Source: Isoetes taiwanensis (lineage: Eukaryota; Streptophyta; Lycopodiopsida; Isoetales; Isoetaceae). Taken from it: a stretch of DNA of 64,000 bases. The notes beneath the pieces were generated by a model, which ran no database searches, had not been told where the DNA came from, and saw only the letters and a program-made list of their open reading frames with translations. The translations under genes were made by a program, and so were the position numbers. Below are positions 37,426 through 48,032 of this stretch, one piece after another (the first letter of the stretch is position 1; every line of letters begins with the position of its first letter). The DNA lies in assembly GCA_021234155.1 (NCBI GenBank), contig JAJEKV010000017.1:15831455-15895454 (forward strand), read 5' to 3'.

Positions 37426-38806
37426 ATTCTCTCTCTAGTGTTTCTCTTCTTTTTCTATTTTTTGTGACTTAGATATTATGTACAATGGTTTGTAAAAAAA
37501 ACCTATCATAAAAATCTCATTTTTTATTGAAACTTTTTTTTTCAACCAAAATTTTTGTAAAAAGCATTTGCAGATGTAATGACATTAAAATTACTAATTA
37601 ACTAACTAAATAAGTGATATAGTTGATTGACCGACAATTAGTTGTTGCAATAGGTAATTGTTAGGAACAATTATTCTTGACCTAGTCACCTTGGAATAAT
37701 AGATTGACTGGCTGGAGGCGAATACTCGCCCGCCCAACACATCAACAAGAGATTGCCCTTACGAAGAAGCATCAATTTTTACATCATGCCAGAAGGGCTT
37801 GCTCTTAAAAAGAAATGCGGGTTTGCTCTTAGAAATGAAGGTTTGCCTTTAAAAGAAGAAAAAGCAATCTCATGTGCTGTCACATGGACAACATCCAATC
37901 GGATATATAACACACACATCACACCAACATTGCTTTGTTATATCATGTACGTGACCACTTTACCTTGAAAGCAACTCTGAGCAACTTGGAATTCATGATT
38001 TATTTGTTCTAGGACGACACCAAGACGTGAACCACAAAAAACATAAAAAAAAACAAGCATCATCTACTTAGTTAAAAGGTTTTTGGGGGGTTTTGGCTGA
38101 TGCCGATGTGCCCTTTTCAGGGTGTGATTTTTGGAAGGAAAAAATGGTTTTCTGGCAAAAGCCTCCTTTTCCCGGCGTTCTTATCCCCTTTCCCCTTATC
38201 ATAGAAAAATTTGGATTCAAACTAATGATCGGTACGAAAATTTGGGTTCGGAATAGATGAGCAGCTATAATCTAGGGCTATGTTCAATGCGAACGGCCTT
38301 CTTCCTTAGGGTTTGTGCTACAAAAATCTTTCCTTATCAAGGTGTTTGCATTCGGCTGGAGGAATCGTTGGAGTTACCAGGGTGTGCTTAGAGCTTGGAG
38401 ACGCAGGTTTCAGATTATCAAGATGTCCATTGCTGTTGGCTGGCACAGCAGGTAGCATTATAACACCCTAAATCCGCTACATTTTATCTGTTTTCCATAA
38501 CGATTTCATCTCTTGCATTTTTCAGATTCAGATCTAAGCATTTGTTTGATCCAATCAAGCCTTTATTTGAAGCTGAACGTTTGTTGCTGCCATAGCCGGC
38601 CCCGATTTTTCTTTGTGAGAAGGTAAGTTTCTACAATTTAGGGGTTTTTTTATCTTCTTTCTTTTGGAGCTCTGCTGTTGTAACGATGGAGTTATATCTG
38701 TAAACATTGCATCTGAATCCATCCATCATATCCATTTTACCTCCGGATGTTATACCAACAGCTTCCTTAGCAGAGGCAGCTTCCCCGAATACCCTACCAT
38801 TTCTCC
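37426..38806. other. No gene supported; possible 5' part of the Ty3 LTR
   Basis: Contains the short ORF 37753-37968 and genic-looking text with donor-like sites ('gtgagaaggtaagtttct' at 38614). Nothing is recognised. The LTR boundary could lie within it. Confidence 0.35.
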
Positions 38807-39067
38807 ATGTTGTAGAAGATTTCTAGCCCATAAATGCAATATGCCAAGGACATGGCCTTTAGTCCAAAAGGGGCCCTATGGTCCAAAGAGGGCTTTTAGT
38901 CCAAAAGGGGCCTTATGGTCCAAAGAGGGCCTTTGGTCCAAAGAAGGACCAAAGGGGGCGTGCACGCTATATAGTAGCTCGGGGGAGAGCTCTGGGGCAG
39001 CTGTGTCATAGCTGAGGGCTCGTGGTTGGGTGGTGAGATAGCGTGCCACGTCAAGAGTCTGTTTTAG
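38807..39067 (+). repeat. 3' part of the Ty3/gypsy 5' LTR
   Basis: Directly upstream of the primer-binding site. Holds tandem 'ttagtccaaaaggggcc' and 'tatggtccaaagagggc' repeats (38860-38960) and a TATA box, 'TATATAG' at 38968-38974, as expected at the U3/R border. The left end is not fixed. No matching 3' LTR is seen to the right. Confidence 0.5.
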
Positions 39068-39079
39068 TGGTATCAGAGC
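39068..39079 (+). promoter_or_regulatory. Primer-binding site for initiator tRNA-Met
   Basis: 'TGGTATCAGAGC' is the classic plant retrotransposon primer-binding site, complementary to the 3' end of initiator tRNA-Met. It sits 11 bp before the gag start codon. Confidence 0.88.
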
Positions 39080-39090
39080 AACAAGTTTCG

Positions 39091-40710
39091 ATGGCCGGTT
39101 CCCCTGCCAATGTTAACTTGGAAGATGAAGAGCTCAAGGAAAAACTTTTTGAGTTAGAGCACGATAATTCGCTCATGAGAGAAAAACCTGCAGCTGCCGA
39201 GGCTCGAATTGCGGAGCTGCAAGAACTGGATTCTCTGCGAGCACAGGTGGCGCAGTTGCAGCAAGCTGCAGGGCATCCACGTAGTGGCATCAAAACGGGT
39301 GCCAATGTCAAAATTGAATTCAAAAAGTATTCCGCCGCCACTAGTGATGCGGATGAACTTTTCGCGTGGCTTCAGGATTTGAATTCATATTTTGCTAAGA
39401 CTAAAGATGACGAAGACACTCAGTTATATTTTGTTGAGCGTCATCTGGATGGGGTTGCAAAGGACTGGTGGCTGGATATCCAGAAGAACCAGCCAGTCGA
39501 TCAACCTATTGTTACCTTTGCGGAATTTGAAAAGCAAATCAAAAATCGTTTTTTGGGTCATAATTGGGAGCGCGATCTTATCGCTGAATGGAATAAGTTG
39601 ACCCAACAAAACATGGAAACTGTTCGATCCTTCGCCGCACGAGTTTTAAAGAAAGGACTTCAGCTTAGTAAAAATGATACTGAGAAGTCTGAAAAACTCA
39701 TGGGTGGGCTTCATCGTTGGGTACGGGCGAAGCTCGACCTGCAAGTTGCCAATCTTTCTTTTGGTGAGCTCTGTAAGATGGCAGAGAAAGTAGAGGATGA
39801 AGGTTTGGCCCTCACGGAAGCCATTAATGCTCAACGTGGCCTCAAAGTCTCTATGAAAGAGGCGAGTGGTTTTCGGGATAAATCAATGGGATCTGCTCCA
39901 GGGTCTGGGCCGTTCAAACGACCACACACAGACGTTGCAGATAATGAACCTGTTGGGGCCAAAGAGCCAAAGGAATCGTATCAAGCACGCAAGAAGCGGC
40001 TTATGCGGGAAAATAAGTGTTTTGTTTGTTATTCCACTGATCATAAGTTTTATGAATGCCCTACTTACTTGGAAAAGAAGAAAGGGGAACGAAAGGAAGC
40101 TACACCTACTCTTAAGTCTGGGACTAAGAAAGAGGATAAAAGTAAGAAAGTAGCTTCTGTTCGCGGAGATGGAAAAGGGAAGAAGGTGGCCACGGTCCGG
40201 GAAAAATCGGATATGAATTCTGTTGAGAATAGTAGTCTCTTACGATTTTGGGCTACTATTCAAGATCAAAAAGTACATCTCTTATTCGATCCGGGCAGTG
40301 AGTTTGATTTTATTTCTGCTCGCTTGGTGAAAGAACTAAAATTAACTTCTATTCCTTTATCAAGTGATGTAGAATTATCTTCTGCTTTCTTGAATGTTGC
40401 CCCTCCGCCTTCTTCATTTATGGTCAAGGATATTGAATTTCAATTGCAGGGATATATCTGTAAACGTTCTTTCATGGTTTCTGACCTTGGAGGTATGGAT
40501 ATTATTCTAGGCATGCCATGGCATAAGGCTATTAATCCTCTTATAGATTGGAAAGTGGGTATTGTTATGTTATCCTTGGAAGGGGGTAAAAAGACCTTCA
40601 AGTTTGTGAAGGATGATATTGTTTCCCCTATTCCAACAGTTTCTGTTGTACAGTTTAAACGTTTGACAATGAAAACTCATTTTGTTGTATTTGGTGGTTT
40701 TGCGTTCTAA
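39091..40710 (+). CDS. gag: Ty3/gypsy gag and protease
   Basis: The start is the ATG just after the primer-binding site. An N-terminal coiled coil (about residues 10-65) is followed by the retrotransposon gag domain ('FAWLQDLNSYFAK', 'VERHLDGVAKDWW'). Then come a CCHC zinc knuckle, 'CFVCYSTDHKFYEC', and a protease with 'LLFDPGSEFDFISARLV' and the flap-like 'DIILGMPWHKAINPLIDW'. The protease motif reads Asp-Pro-Gly instead of Asp-Ser/Thr-Gly. It ends at TAA 40708-40710, but the same frame continues into pol 36 bases later. Confidence 0.92.
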   Translation: MAGSPANVNLEDEELKEKLFELEHDNSLMREKPAAAEARIAELQELDSLRAQVAQLQQAAGHPRSGIKTGANVKIEFKKYSAATSDADELFAWLQDLNSYFAKTKDDEDTQLYFVERHLDGVAKDWWLDIQKNQPVDQPIVTFAEFEKQIKNRFLGHNWERDLIAEWNKLTQQNMETVRSFAARVLKKGLQLSKNDTEKSEKLMGGLHRWVRAKLDLQVANLSFGELCKMAEKVEDEGLALTEAINAQRGLKVSMKEASGFRDKSMGSAPGSGPFKRPHTDVADNEPVGAKEPKESYQARKKRLMRENKCFVCYSTDHKFYECPTYLEKKKGERKEATPTLKSGTKKEDKSKKVASVRGDGKGKKVATVREKSDMNSVENSSLLRFWATIQDQKVHLLFDPGSEFDFISARLVKELKLTSIPLSSDVELSSAFLNVAPPPSSFMVKDIEFQLQGYICKRSFMVSDLGGMDIILGMPWHKAINPLIDWKVGIVMLSLEGGKKTFKFVKDDIVSPIPTVSVVQFKRLTMKTHFVVFGGFAF

Positions 40711-40746
40711 GTTTCATCCCCATTAAATGAGCGTCAAACAACCTTT

Positions 40747-43143
40747 TTGCATTATTTTGATGATGTCTTTTCAAATGAAATTCCACAAACTTTGCCACCC
40801 CAACGTTTGGAGGACCACATGATTGATCTTCTTCCTGGGAAAGAACCTCCTAATCAAGCTCCTTATCGGAGAATGCATGGCCAACAAGTTGAGATTAGGC
40901 GCCAGCTTGATGAGTTACTTCAAGCTGGATTGATCCGCCATAGTTCTTCACCTTTTGGTTCTCCTGTCTTGTTGGTTAAGAAAAAAGATAATTCCTGGCG
41001 CATGTGTATAGATTATCGCGCTTTGAATAAGATAACCATAAAGAATCGGTTTCCTATACCAAGGGCGGATGATTTGTTTGATCAACTCCAAGGTGCCACA
41101 GTTTTTAGCCGTCTTGATCTTAAGTCAGGGTATTGGCAACTTAAGGTTGCGCCTGAAGATGTTCATAAGACTGCGTTTAGGACAACCTTTGGACATTATG
41201 AGTTTTTGGTCATGCCATTTGGACTTACAAATGCGCCAGCTTCTTTTGCGAGGCTAATGGGGCGAATCTTTGAAGATGTGCATGGCGTTTATGTTGTCGT
41301 GTTCTTTGATGACATATTAGTTTTTAGTAAGTCCGAGGAAGATCATTACTTGCACTTGCGGGAGGTTTTCCGTCGGTTAAGGGAGGAGTCTATTACTCTT
41401 AATCCTAAGAAAAGTATCTTTTTCCAATCGGAAATTGAATATTTGGGTCATATTGTTTGCGCTGAGGGTCTTAAAGTTGATCCCAGTAAGGTACAAGCAA
41501 TTGTGGATTGGCCAGTACCTACTTCAGTTGCTGTATTGCGTTCCTTTTTGGGTTTATGCAGTTATTATAGGAAGTTTGTACAGAATTTTGCTCGTTTAGC
41601 TTCAGATTTATATTTGTTGCTACGAAAGGATGTTCCTTTTCAATGGAATCATACTCATCAGTTTGCTTTCCAAGTTTTAAAGGATGCCATGGTTAATCCT
41701 CCCGTTTTGCGTTTGCCAAAGTTTGGTCTACCTTTCTTGTTATGTGTTGATGCAAGTGATATGGCTTTGGGCGCGGTTTTGATGCAGGATGGTCGTCCTA
41801 TTGCTTATGAAAGTCGGAAGTTTTCTGACACGGAAAGTAGATATAGTGTTTATGATAAGGAATTTTTGGCTGTCATTCATGCTTTGAAAGTGTGGCGACA
41901 CTATCTTATAGGGTCAACAGTTCATATTTTGACTGACCACCAAAGCATTAGGCACATTGTTTCACAGAAAACATTATCGGAAAGGCAGTTGAAATGGGTT
42001 GCTTTTATGCAGCAGTATGATTTCTCAGTGGATTATCGTCCTGGTAAAGAGAATGTTGTAGCTGATGCTTTAAGTAGACGTTATGCAGTTTGTTCTCTTT
42101 CTATAGCACAATCCAACCATTTGGAGGGAATGAAGCCATTGTATGCCACTGACCCTGATTATAAGGATATTTGGTTCTTAGCTCAAAGTGGAAATGCATA
42201 TGGATATAAGATCGTTAATGGGTTCTTGTATAAAGGTCCAAAGCTATGCATTGTGCGGAACTTTCGGTCACTTATTCTTAAAGAAGTCCATGATGCACCT
42301 ACTGCGGGTCATCGTGGCGTGGGGGCAACTTTGGCAAAGCTTGAACCATACTTTATTTGGCCTGGATTGCGGAGAGATGTTTTGGTTCATATTCGGCATT
42401 GTGTTACTTGTCAACGGATAAAGAAAGCGAACAAGAAACCTCATGGTGTTCCTTTATCCTTGCCTATTCCGGAGGCAAAGTGGGAACGGATCACTATGGA
42501 TTTTATTGTTGGTCTTCCTCCCAGTTCTCGCAAGAACACTGTCATTTGGACCATTGTTGATTGTTTAACTAAGCACGCTCATTTTATTCCTTGTTCGGAT
42601 AAGTTGACGGCTTATAGTGCGGCTACGCTCTTTATCAAAGAGATATTTAGGCTACATGGGTTGCCAAAGATTATTGTATCCGATCGTGATACAAAGTTTA
42701 CTAGTAAATTTTGGAAGGCGTTGTTTATGCAATTGGGGACAGAGTTAAGGTTCTCCACTGCTTTTCACCCAGAAACTGATGGACAATCCGAGGTGGTAAA
42801 TAAAGTTATTTGTTCCATCTTAAGGGGGTTTGTCAATGAACATCAAGGTCATTGGGAAGAGTATTTGCCTATTGCTGAATTTGTGTATAATAATACCTAT
42901 CAGTCTACCATAAAGATGACCCCTTTTCAGGCGGTCTATGGTCAGCCTGTGCGGGAGCCACTCTTTCGAGTGTGTGAGGATGTTCCAGCTGCTGATGATT
43001 TGGTTATTGAGCATAAGGATCTCATAGACTTGCTTCAAGCTCGTATTCGAGATGCTCAAGCATCTTTTGCAAATAAATCATCTAAGTTGCGGCAACCAAT
43101 GGTTTTTAAGGAAGGAGATTGGGTATGGACACGGCTTCCTTGA
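40747..43143 (+). CDS. pol: Ty3/gypsy pol: RT, RNase H, integrase
   Basis: Reverse transcriptase motifs include 'MCIDYRALNKITIKNRFPIP', 'FSRLDLKSGYWQL', 'MPFGLTNAPASF' and the catalytic 'VVFFDDILVFS'. RNase H begins 'LCVDASDMALGAVLMQ'. Integrase has an HHCC zinc finger (His in 'EVHDAPTAGHRG', Cys in 'CVTCQR') and D,D-35-E ('MDFIVGLPP', 'SDRDTKFTSKFW', 'GQSEVVNKV'). It is in the same frame as gag-protease, separated by one stop codon. It stops at 'KEGDWVWTRLP' in the integrase C-terminal region, where the element ends. Confidence 0.95.
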   Translation: MHYFDDVFSNEIPQTLPPQRLEDHMIDLLPGKEPPNQAPYRRMHGQQVEIRRQLDELLQAGLIRHSSSPFGSPVLLVKKKDNSWRMCIDYRALNKITIKNRFPIPRADDLFDQLQGATVFSRLDLKSGYWQLKVAPEDVHKTAFRTTFGHYEFLVMPFGLTNAPASFARLMGRIFEDVHGVYVVVFFDDILVFSKSEEDHYLHLREVFRRLREESITLNPKKSIFFQSEIEYLGHIVCAEGLKVDPSKVQAIVDWPVPTSVAVLRSFLGLCSYYRKFVQNFARLASDLYLLLRKDVPFQWNHTHQFAFQVLKDAMVNPPVLRLPKFGLPFLLCVDASDMALGAVLMQDGRPIAYESRKFSDTESRYSVYDKEFLAVIHALKVWRHYLIGSTVHILTDHQSIRHIVSQKTLSERQLKWVAFMQQYDFSVDYRPGKENVVADALSRRYAVCSLSIAQSNHLEGMKPLYATDPDYKDIWFLAQSGNAYGYKIVNGFLYKGPKLCIVRNFRSLILKEVHDAPTAGHRGVGATLAKLEPYFIWPGLRRDVLVHIRHCVTCQRIKKANKKPHGVPLSLPIPEAKWERITMDFIVGLPPSSRKNTVIWTIVDCLTKHAHFIPCSDKLTAYSAATLFIKEIFRLHGLPKIIVSDRDTKFTSKFWKALFMQLGTELRFSTAFHPETDGQSEVVNKVICSILRGFVNEHQGHWEEYLPIAEFVYNNTYQSTIKMTPFQAVYGQPVREPLFRVCEDVPAADDLVIEHKDLIDLLQARIRDAQASFANKSSKLRQPMVFKEGDWVWTRLP

Positions 43144-43199
43144 ATAGTATTTTGAAAGGGTTGGAAATGCCTCATGAGTTTGCTTGAGTCGATTTTGCA

Positions 43200-43684
43200 T
43201 TGTCTGATCCATCAGCCCCGGATGGGGCAAGGGCCTTGCGTGACACCACGGTGCTTGCATCCAAGTTGTCGCTATCGAACAAGAACATCCCCGCCGACTT
43301 GCCTAAACAAGAGGGACCCTCATTGAAACGACTCCCTCGAACACTGCAGTTGCAACTAGACAATGCATCTGGACAAAACAAAAACAGGCATATATTCTCG
43401 TATCTTTTATACATTGTATATCTCGGTGTGTTTGAAGAGATTGAGTTAGGTTTATGATGCCTGGCCACATACACGAAGACATCGATGCTTTGTTTGATAA
43501 CTTTTCATCTTCCTTGAAGAAAGCAGAAGTGCTAACCACGTCTGAGTTGCTATATGAATTCCATACATGCAACCTCAATGCGCCTGTGCCATATCTTGTT
43601 GATAAGGTTCTAGATTGGAAAGGTTTCATAGATGGGTACATTCTTGACAGGGAAGATAGATTGACTGATCACACACCCCTCTAA
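43200..43684 (+). pseudogene. DUF7869-type transposon protein fragment
   Basis: Frames 43200-43457 and 43454-43684 join through a 1-base shift at about 43455. The joined text has 'LQLDNASGQNKNRHIF', then 'GVFEEIELG' and 'MPGHIHEDIDALFDNFS', the 'LDN..NKN' and 'GHTHEDID' signature of DUF7869 proteins found in large eukaryotic transposons. It abuts the end of the Ty3 element, suggesting deletion or recombination between two elements. Only this domain is left. Confidence 0.65.
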
Positions 43685-43689
43685 CCTTC

Positions 43690-45949
43690 AAGTTCGCCAT
43701 GAATAGTGACTGGCCTGTCACGTACCACAAGGCACGTCCTACGTTTGTGGATTATATAGTTCTAGGAGAAGATTGAGATAGCTTATGTGGTTTGCAAGCT
43801 TTTGGTGTCGATACTGATGATGACTCCTGTAGCTCTTTAGTGATATCAATATCTTGTATAACTTGCAGATCCATTAGCAATGCTTAAAACCAAAACATTA
43901 TAAGCTGATCCTCTAGCTCCAGGCACCCAGATAAGTAGAATACTCACTCGTGTGCTATGCATAACACCCATGATTTTGTTAACTTGTACATGTGAATTCA
44001 TTATAAACCTGGCGCAGAAGGTCAATAAAACCCTAGTCTAGACTAACAATAAACTTGCCCACATAACTCCTCTTAGTCTATCTAAGTCCTCTTAGTCTAT
44101 ATATATCCTGGTTATATTGGATGCAAATGTTTTACTTAGAACACTTCCATGATACACTTTATTTCATGCACAATTCTTTTATATACCTTCCGTTTTAGTC
44201 CAACTTCTGCTTGAAGATTGTTGCAAAATGATCATGCTAAAATTGAAAGATTATAAGTTATTGCTAAATCCATAATGGTCAGCATTTATGTCAAGAATAA
44301 ATAAATGATTATGACACTTTGAACAAAAAAAAGGCACCTACTTGCCTTCATCTTGAGCTTCTAGTTTTCAACTCTTAGTTCCTACATGATGGATGGCAAA
44401 GAGGCAATAGTTACCTTAGTGCTATGCTAACCTGAATGACTTCCTTGTTACCATCTGCAACTGGAAAACATGGCATATACAATGTTTGTATGCCCTTCAA
44501 TTCGGTCGGTCTTCTGGTTGCTTGAGGTCATTGCGAAAGGGATCTCCGCAAGTATTTGACTAAAAAAAATGAAATCTTAATATTCATACCTTGCTTGACT
44601 GTCTGTCGGGCTGTTTGATCCATCTGATAATCCAAATAAATGCCCCTCCCCCCAGGCGCGGAGCGCCCCCCGGGCAAGTGAACAATTGAATCTTACCGAG
44701 TAAGATCTTGCCCCCGAGTAACCTCTGGACAGTATAACGACGGCAACGGGGCTCTTCCAGCAACACCGGTGACCGGTAGATTACTGGCAATATCAAGTTT
44801 GGAGCAGTTTTAGAATATTCCAGGCATATGCTAGGATATGCCTGACTATCTCAAATCCGCATGAGCGAGGGTTTGCCGCTCTAGGGGCAACCCAAAATGG
44901 ACGGCCTTCAGAATTCGATGGCCGTTCTAGACCTGTATTCTCATTGTTCAAAAATAGGGCAGGGATAGCTCCTCACGGAACAACAGCTCCACAAAGGTAA
45001 AGAGCTTCTCAAACTTTTCTATTTGCCGCAGGTAATACCATGTAAGAAAGCTTGCGATCGAGGATGTTGCTCTTTGTAGTGATGTTCGCCCTACAAATAA
45101 GACGACTTCATTTTCTGAAACCCGATCAAGACTCCATGGCGGAGGCAAGGGAGAGCTGTCGGGGCATTCTGACTATTTTGCATTTTACAAGCACTAATTC
45201 TGCGGAGTTCTTTTAAAAGTCGTTTTATATCACTCTTATGTTTGTTCCGTTTCCTTGCAGATGCTTGGGAACGCTGCACTTCTCTAAGTTCGTTATAATC
45301 TCAACTCAGTAATTAGTGAGTATTTTAAACATTTACTTAGAAAGCATAGTACATAGGCTGATATTCACAATTAATTGGTATTAACTGGTATGCTACTGTA
45401 CAATATTCTAAAAAACTCAAATTTGCCATGTAACCTGCTCTGTTCTAGTGCCATTACGATTCCACAAGACAAGTGAACAAACTCATCTTCACAATCCATC
45501 GTTGCTGAGTCTTGGCCAAAATGGATATTTGTTCTTTGTTGGTTGTATGCCAAATTTAGCCGATGGATTCATGTACAACATGCAACCACAATGGAAGATC
45601 ATTTTTTGCTATAAGGATCATGATGTAGTCTCATGGGGGAGGAAGATGGCTTGGCAAATAGTAAATTTGCATCCTTAAGTCTGCATCCATGTACAGTTGC
45701 AGAAAAGACTGCTCAAGCCGACTAATTTTTTTCATTGACTGTACCTCTTCTATAAGCCAAAATATTTTAGTCACAAGCCAATGCCTCCTTGGATGCTGCT
45801 GTAAGCCATATGAGGGATCTTACTATTTAAATAAAGTAGCATCACACATCAGTAGCACTACTGTAACAAGCAGTAGGATGACTTGTGCTTCACCGGAGTA
45901 TAGCATGCAGATGATTAATCACAATCCTACGATTCACAATGCTTGAACC
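43690..45949. other. Intergenic, no gene supported
   Basis: Short ORFs only. A GC-rich patch lies at about 44640-44780. No domain, RNA gene or clear repeat is recognised. Confidence 0.5.
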
Positions 45950-47830
45950 TCCAAGATCAAGGATGACCAACGAGAGACGTTGAGGGCCACCATGATAATC
46001 TATAGGGTTCCCTATCCTGACACATGGCAAAATATGAATCATAAGCCATTTCATTGACAGAAATAATGCAAGCCATCTAATGTGCATCCTAGTCAACATA
46101 GGATTTTTCTTGGCCAGCATATCTTGGCATGAGTGTCAATTTAACATAGTTAATAGTGTCCTTGGCCTGAGATGTCATGGTGTCAATTTATTATTGTTAA
46201 TGGTGTCCCCCCCAGTCTTCTTTTTGTGAAAAAAGAAACAAAATGGTGCCTGCACACTCCCTTATATATTTTCTTTATTCTAACTAGGATCCCACAAGAA
46301 AGTAAAATGTGCTACTTTTTTGCTTGATGGACCAAAATAGAAATCAGGTCAATGAGATGGTTATATACTGCACAAAGAAATTATCAATCTCAAGGTTGAC
46401 TGGACTTATGAGATCATGCTTTGCTGTGGGCTAAAGGGTTATTGCAGAATATCTATATATTGTAGATAATCTCACTTGAAGCTTAGAATACGGTGCATGT
46501 TTAAATTTGTGCAAGTGCACAAAACTGCAAAGTGAAGGGAGCTTTTGACATTTTTCAGTAAATGCAGCCTGGTGGGTATCAAGTTTGTTAAGGTTTGAAC
46601 TCGCAACAACATTAGGAGTCTGAAATGTGTTTCTTCATGTGTATATCAACCATGGCAGTTTCTAACATTGTATTTGACCAAATGACTATGCATAACATCA
46701 TTTTGGTTTGCAGACCTTGCAGCATATGCACATAATTTGGTGTCCTAATTTTTCAAATAAGTGTTGAAGGAAAAGAAGATATAGGTCCTGATTCAATGAA
46801 CATTATATAGTTTTCTAGTTGCATGCACCTACCTAATGGGGAAATTGATGATGGCTGTCACCTTTTTATTTCCCTGCTTGTGTCTATAATACCAGACTCC
46901 ATAGTATCAAACACTTTGGAACATCATAATTGCATTGTCAATCTTCTTGGGCATAGAAGTGCTGAAACTGTGATTAACCGTATGCTGCTGCAACTTGACA
47001 TTCTATTATTGACTGCGCAACTTGTTTCATGTAAAGCCTATAAGTCCGTCCTTCCTATGCAAATGCTGGCTGGCATGCTTGCCACATGAATGCAAGTTAA
47101 TATCAAATTTTGCAGTGTTACTAATTGCAACCGTGCCATACCCCAATAACTTTTTATTGAACTACTAGTTGTCGTTTTAGAATTTGCCAATAACTTTTTA
47201 TTAGACTAGTTGCAGTTTTAGTCTTTGAATTCTCTAGTTTAAGTATAAGATTATTTAGCAACATAAGAATTTCATCAATCTTGCAAATTCCATCATTGGT
47301 GTCATAAATTTAAAATGTCACAATTCCAATCAGATGGGAATCTTAAGACTTGCATCTTTACTAAACACGTTGGTCTTCTTTGCACGTTGTAAATCTGGCT
47401 TTGTTTTGTCTCACGAGTTGGAATATACAATCAATGGATCAAGATCAACAATAAACTATGAACCTAAGCACTACCCCCTTGCCCTTTTAGGATGATCACA
47501 AGTTGAAATGAAACATTTGACACTCTTAAAGGGCCAAACCGATGATTGAGATAATTGAGATCCCTTACAGGATGTATACACATGGCAAAATACGAACCAC
47601 AAGCAACCATAATTCCAGCTTAGAATTTAATATCGTTAAATAGTCTCCGTAATCCGCGTTTCATCTTTCTTCGCAAAAAAAATTCCTTATATCCTTACTC
47701 GAACTAGGATACGAGGAAAAATGTATTACTTAATAGATAGGAGGTCAATAAGGTCAAAGAAATAATCAATCTCAGCTCCTACCAGGCTATGAGATCATGC
47801 TGAAGAAGGCCACTTGAAAGCTTAAAATGA
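45950..47830. repeat. Old direct duplication (about 45950-46510 and 47450-47830)
   Basis: Ordered matches: 'acacatggcaaaatatgaat' against 'acacatggcaaaatacgaac', 'ccttatatatt' and 'aactaggatcc' against 'ccttatatcc' and 'aactaggata', then 'gagatcatgct' and 'cacttgaagctta' against 'cacttgaaagctta'. The copies are in the same orientation about 1.5 kb apart. They could be old LTR-like termini, but nothing coding lies between. Confidence 0.55.
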
Positions 47831-47898
47831 ATTTGTTATCGAAGTATGCTCAAAGGCCGAGATGCTTTCATATTATATCCCATATAGATGACAATATG

Positions 47899-47906
47899 TA
47901 TTTAAA
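47899..47906 (+). promoter_or_regulatory. Candidate TATA box of the ArfGAP gene
   Basis: 'TATTTAAA' 127 bp upstream of the start codon; a reasonable distance for a plant promoter with a UTR of about 100 nt. Confidence 0.35.
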
Positions 47907-48032
47907 GAGTGTGTGTTGATGCAAATGCATATAATTATAACTATGCCTATTCTTTATGCAAACCAAACGAATTTTATGAAGTACACTGGCCTTATATGGA
48001 GACCAAAATAAATACTATGACAGTTGATCACG

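Noticed and set aside
45950-47830. LTR pair of a retrotransposon
   Set aside because: The two blocks are diverged direct repeats, but there is no primer-binding site or coding remnant between them.
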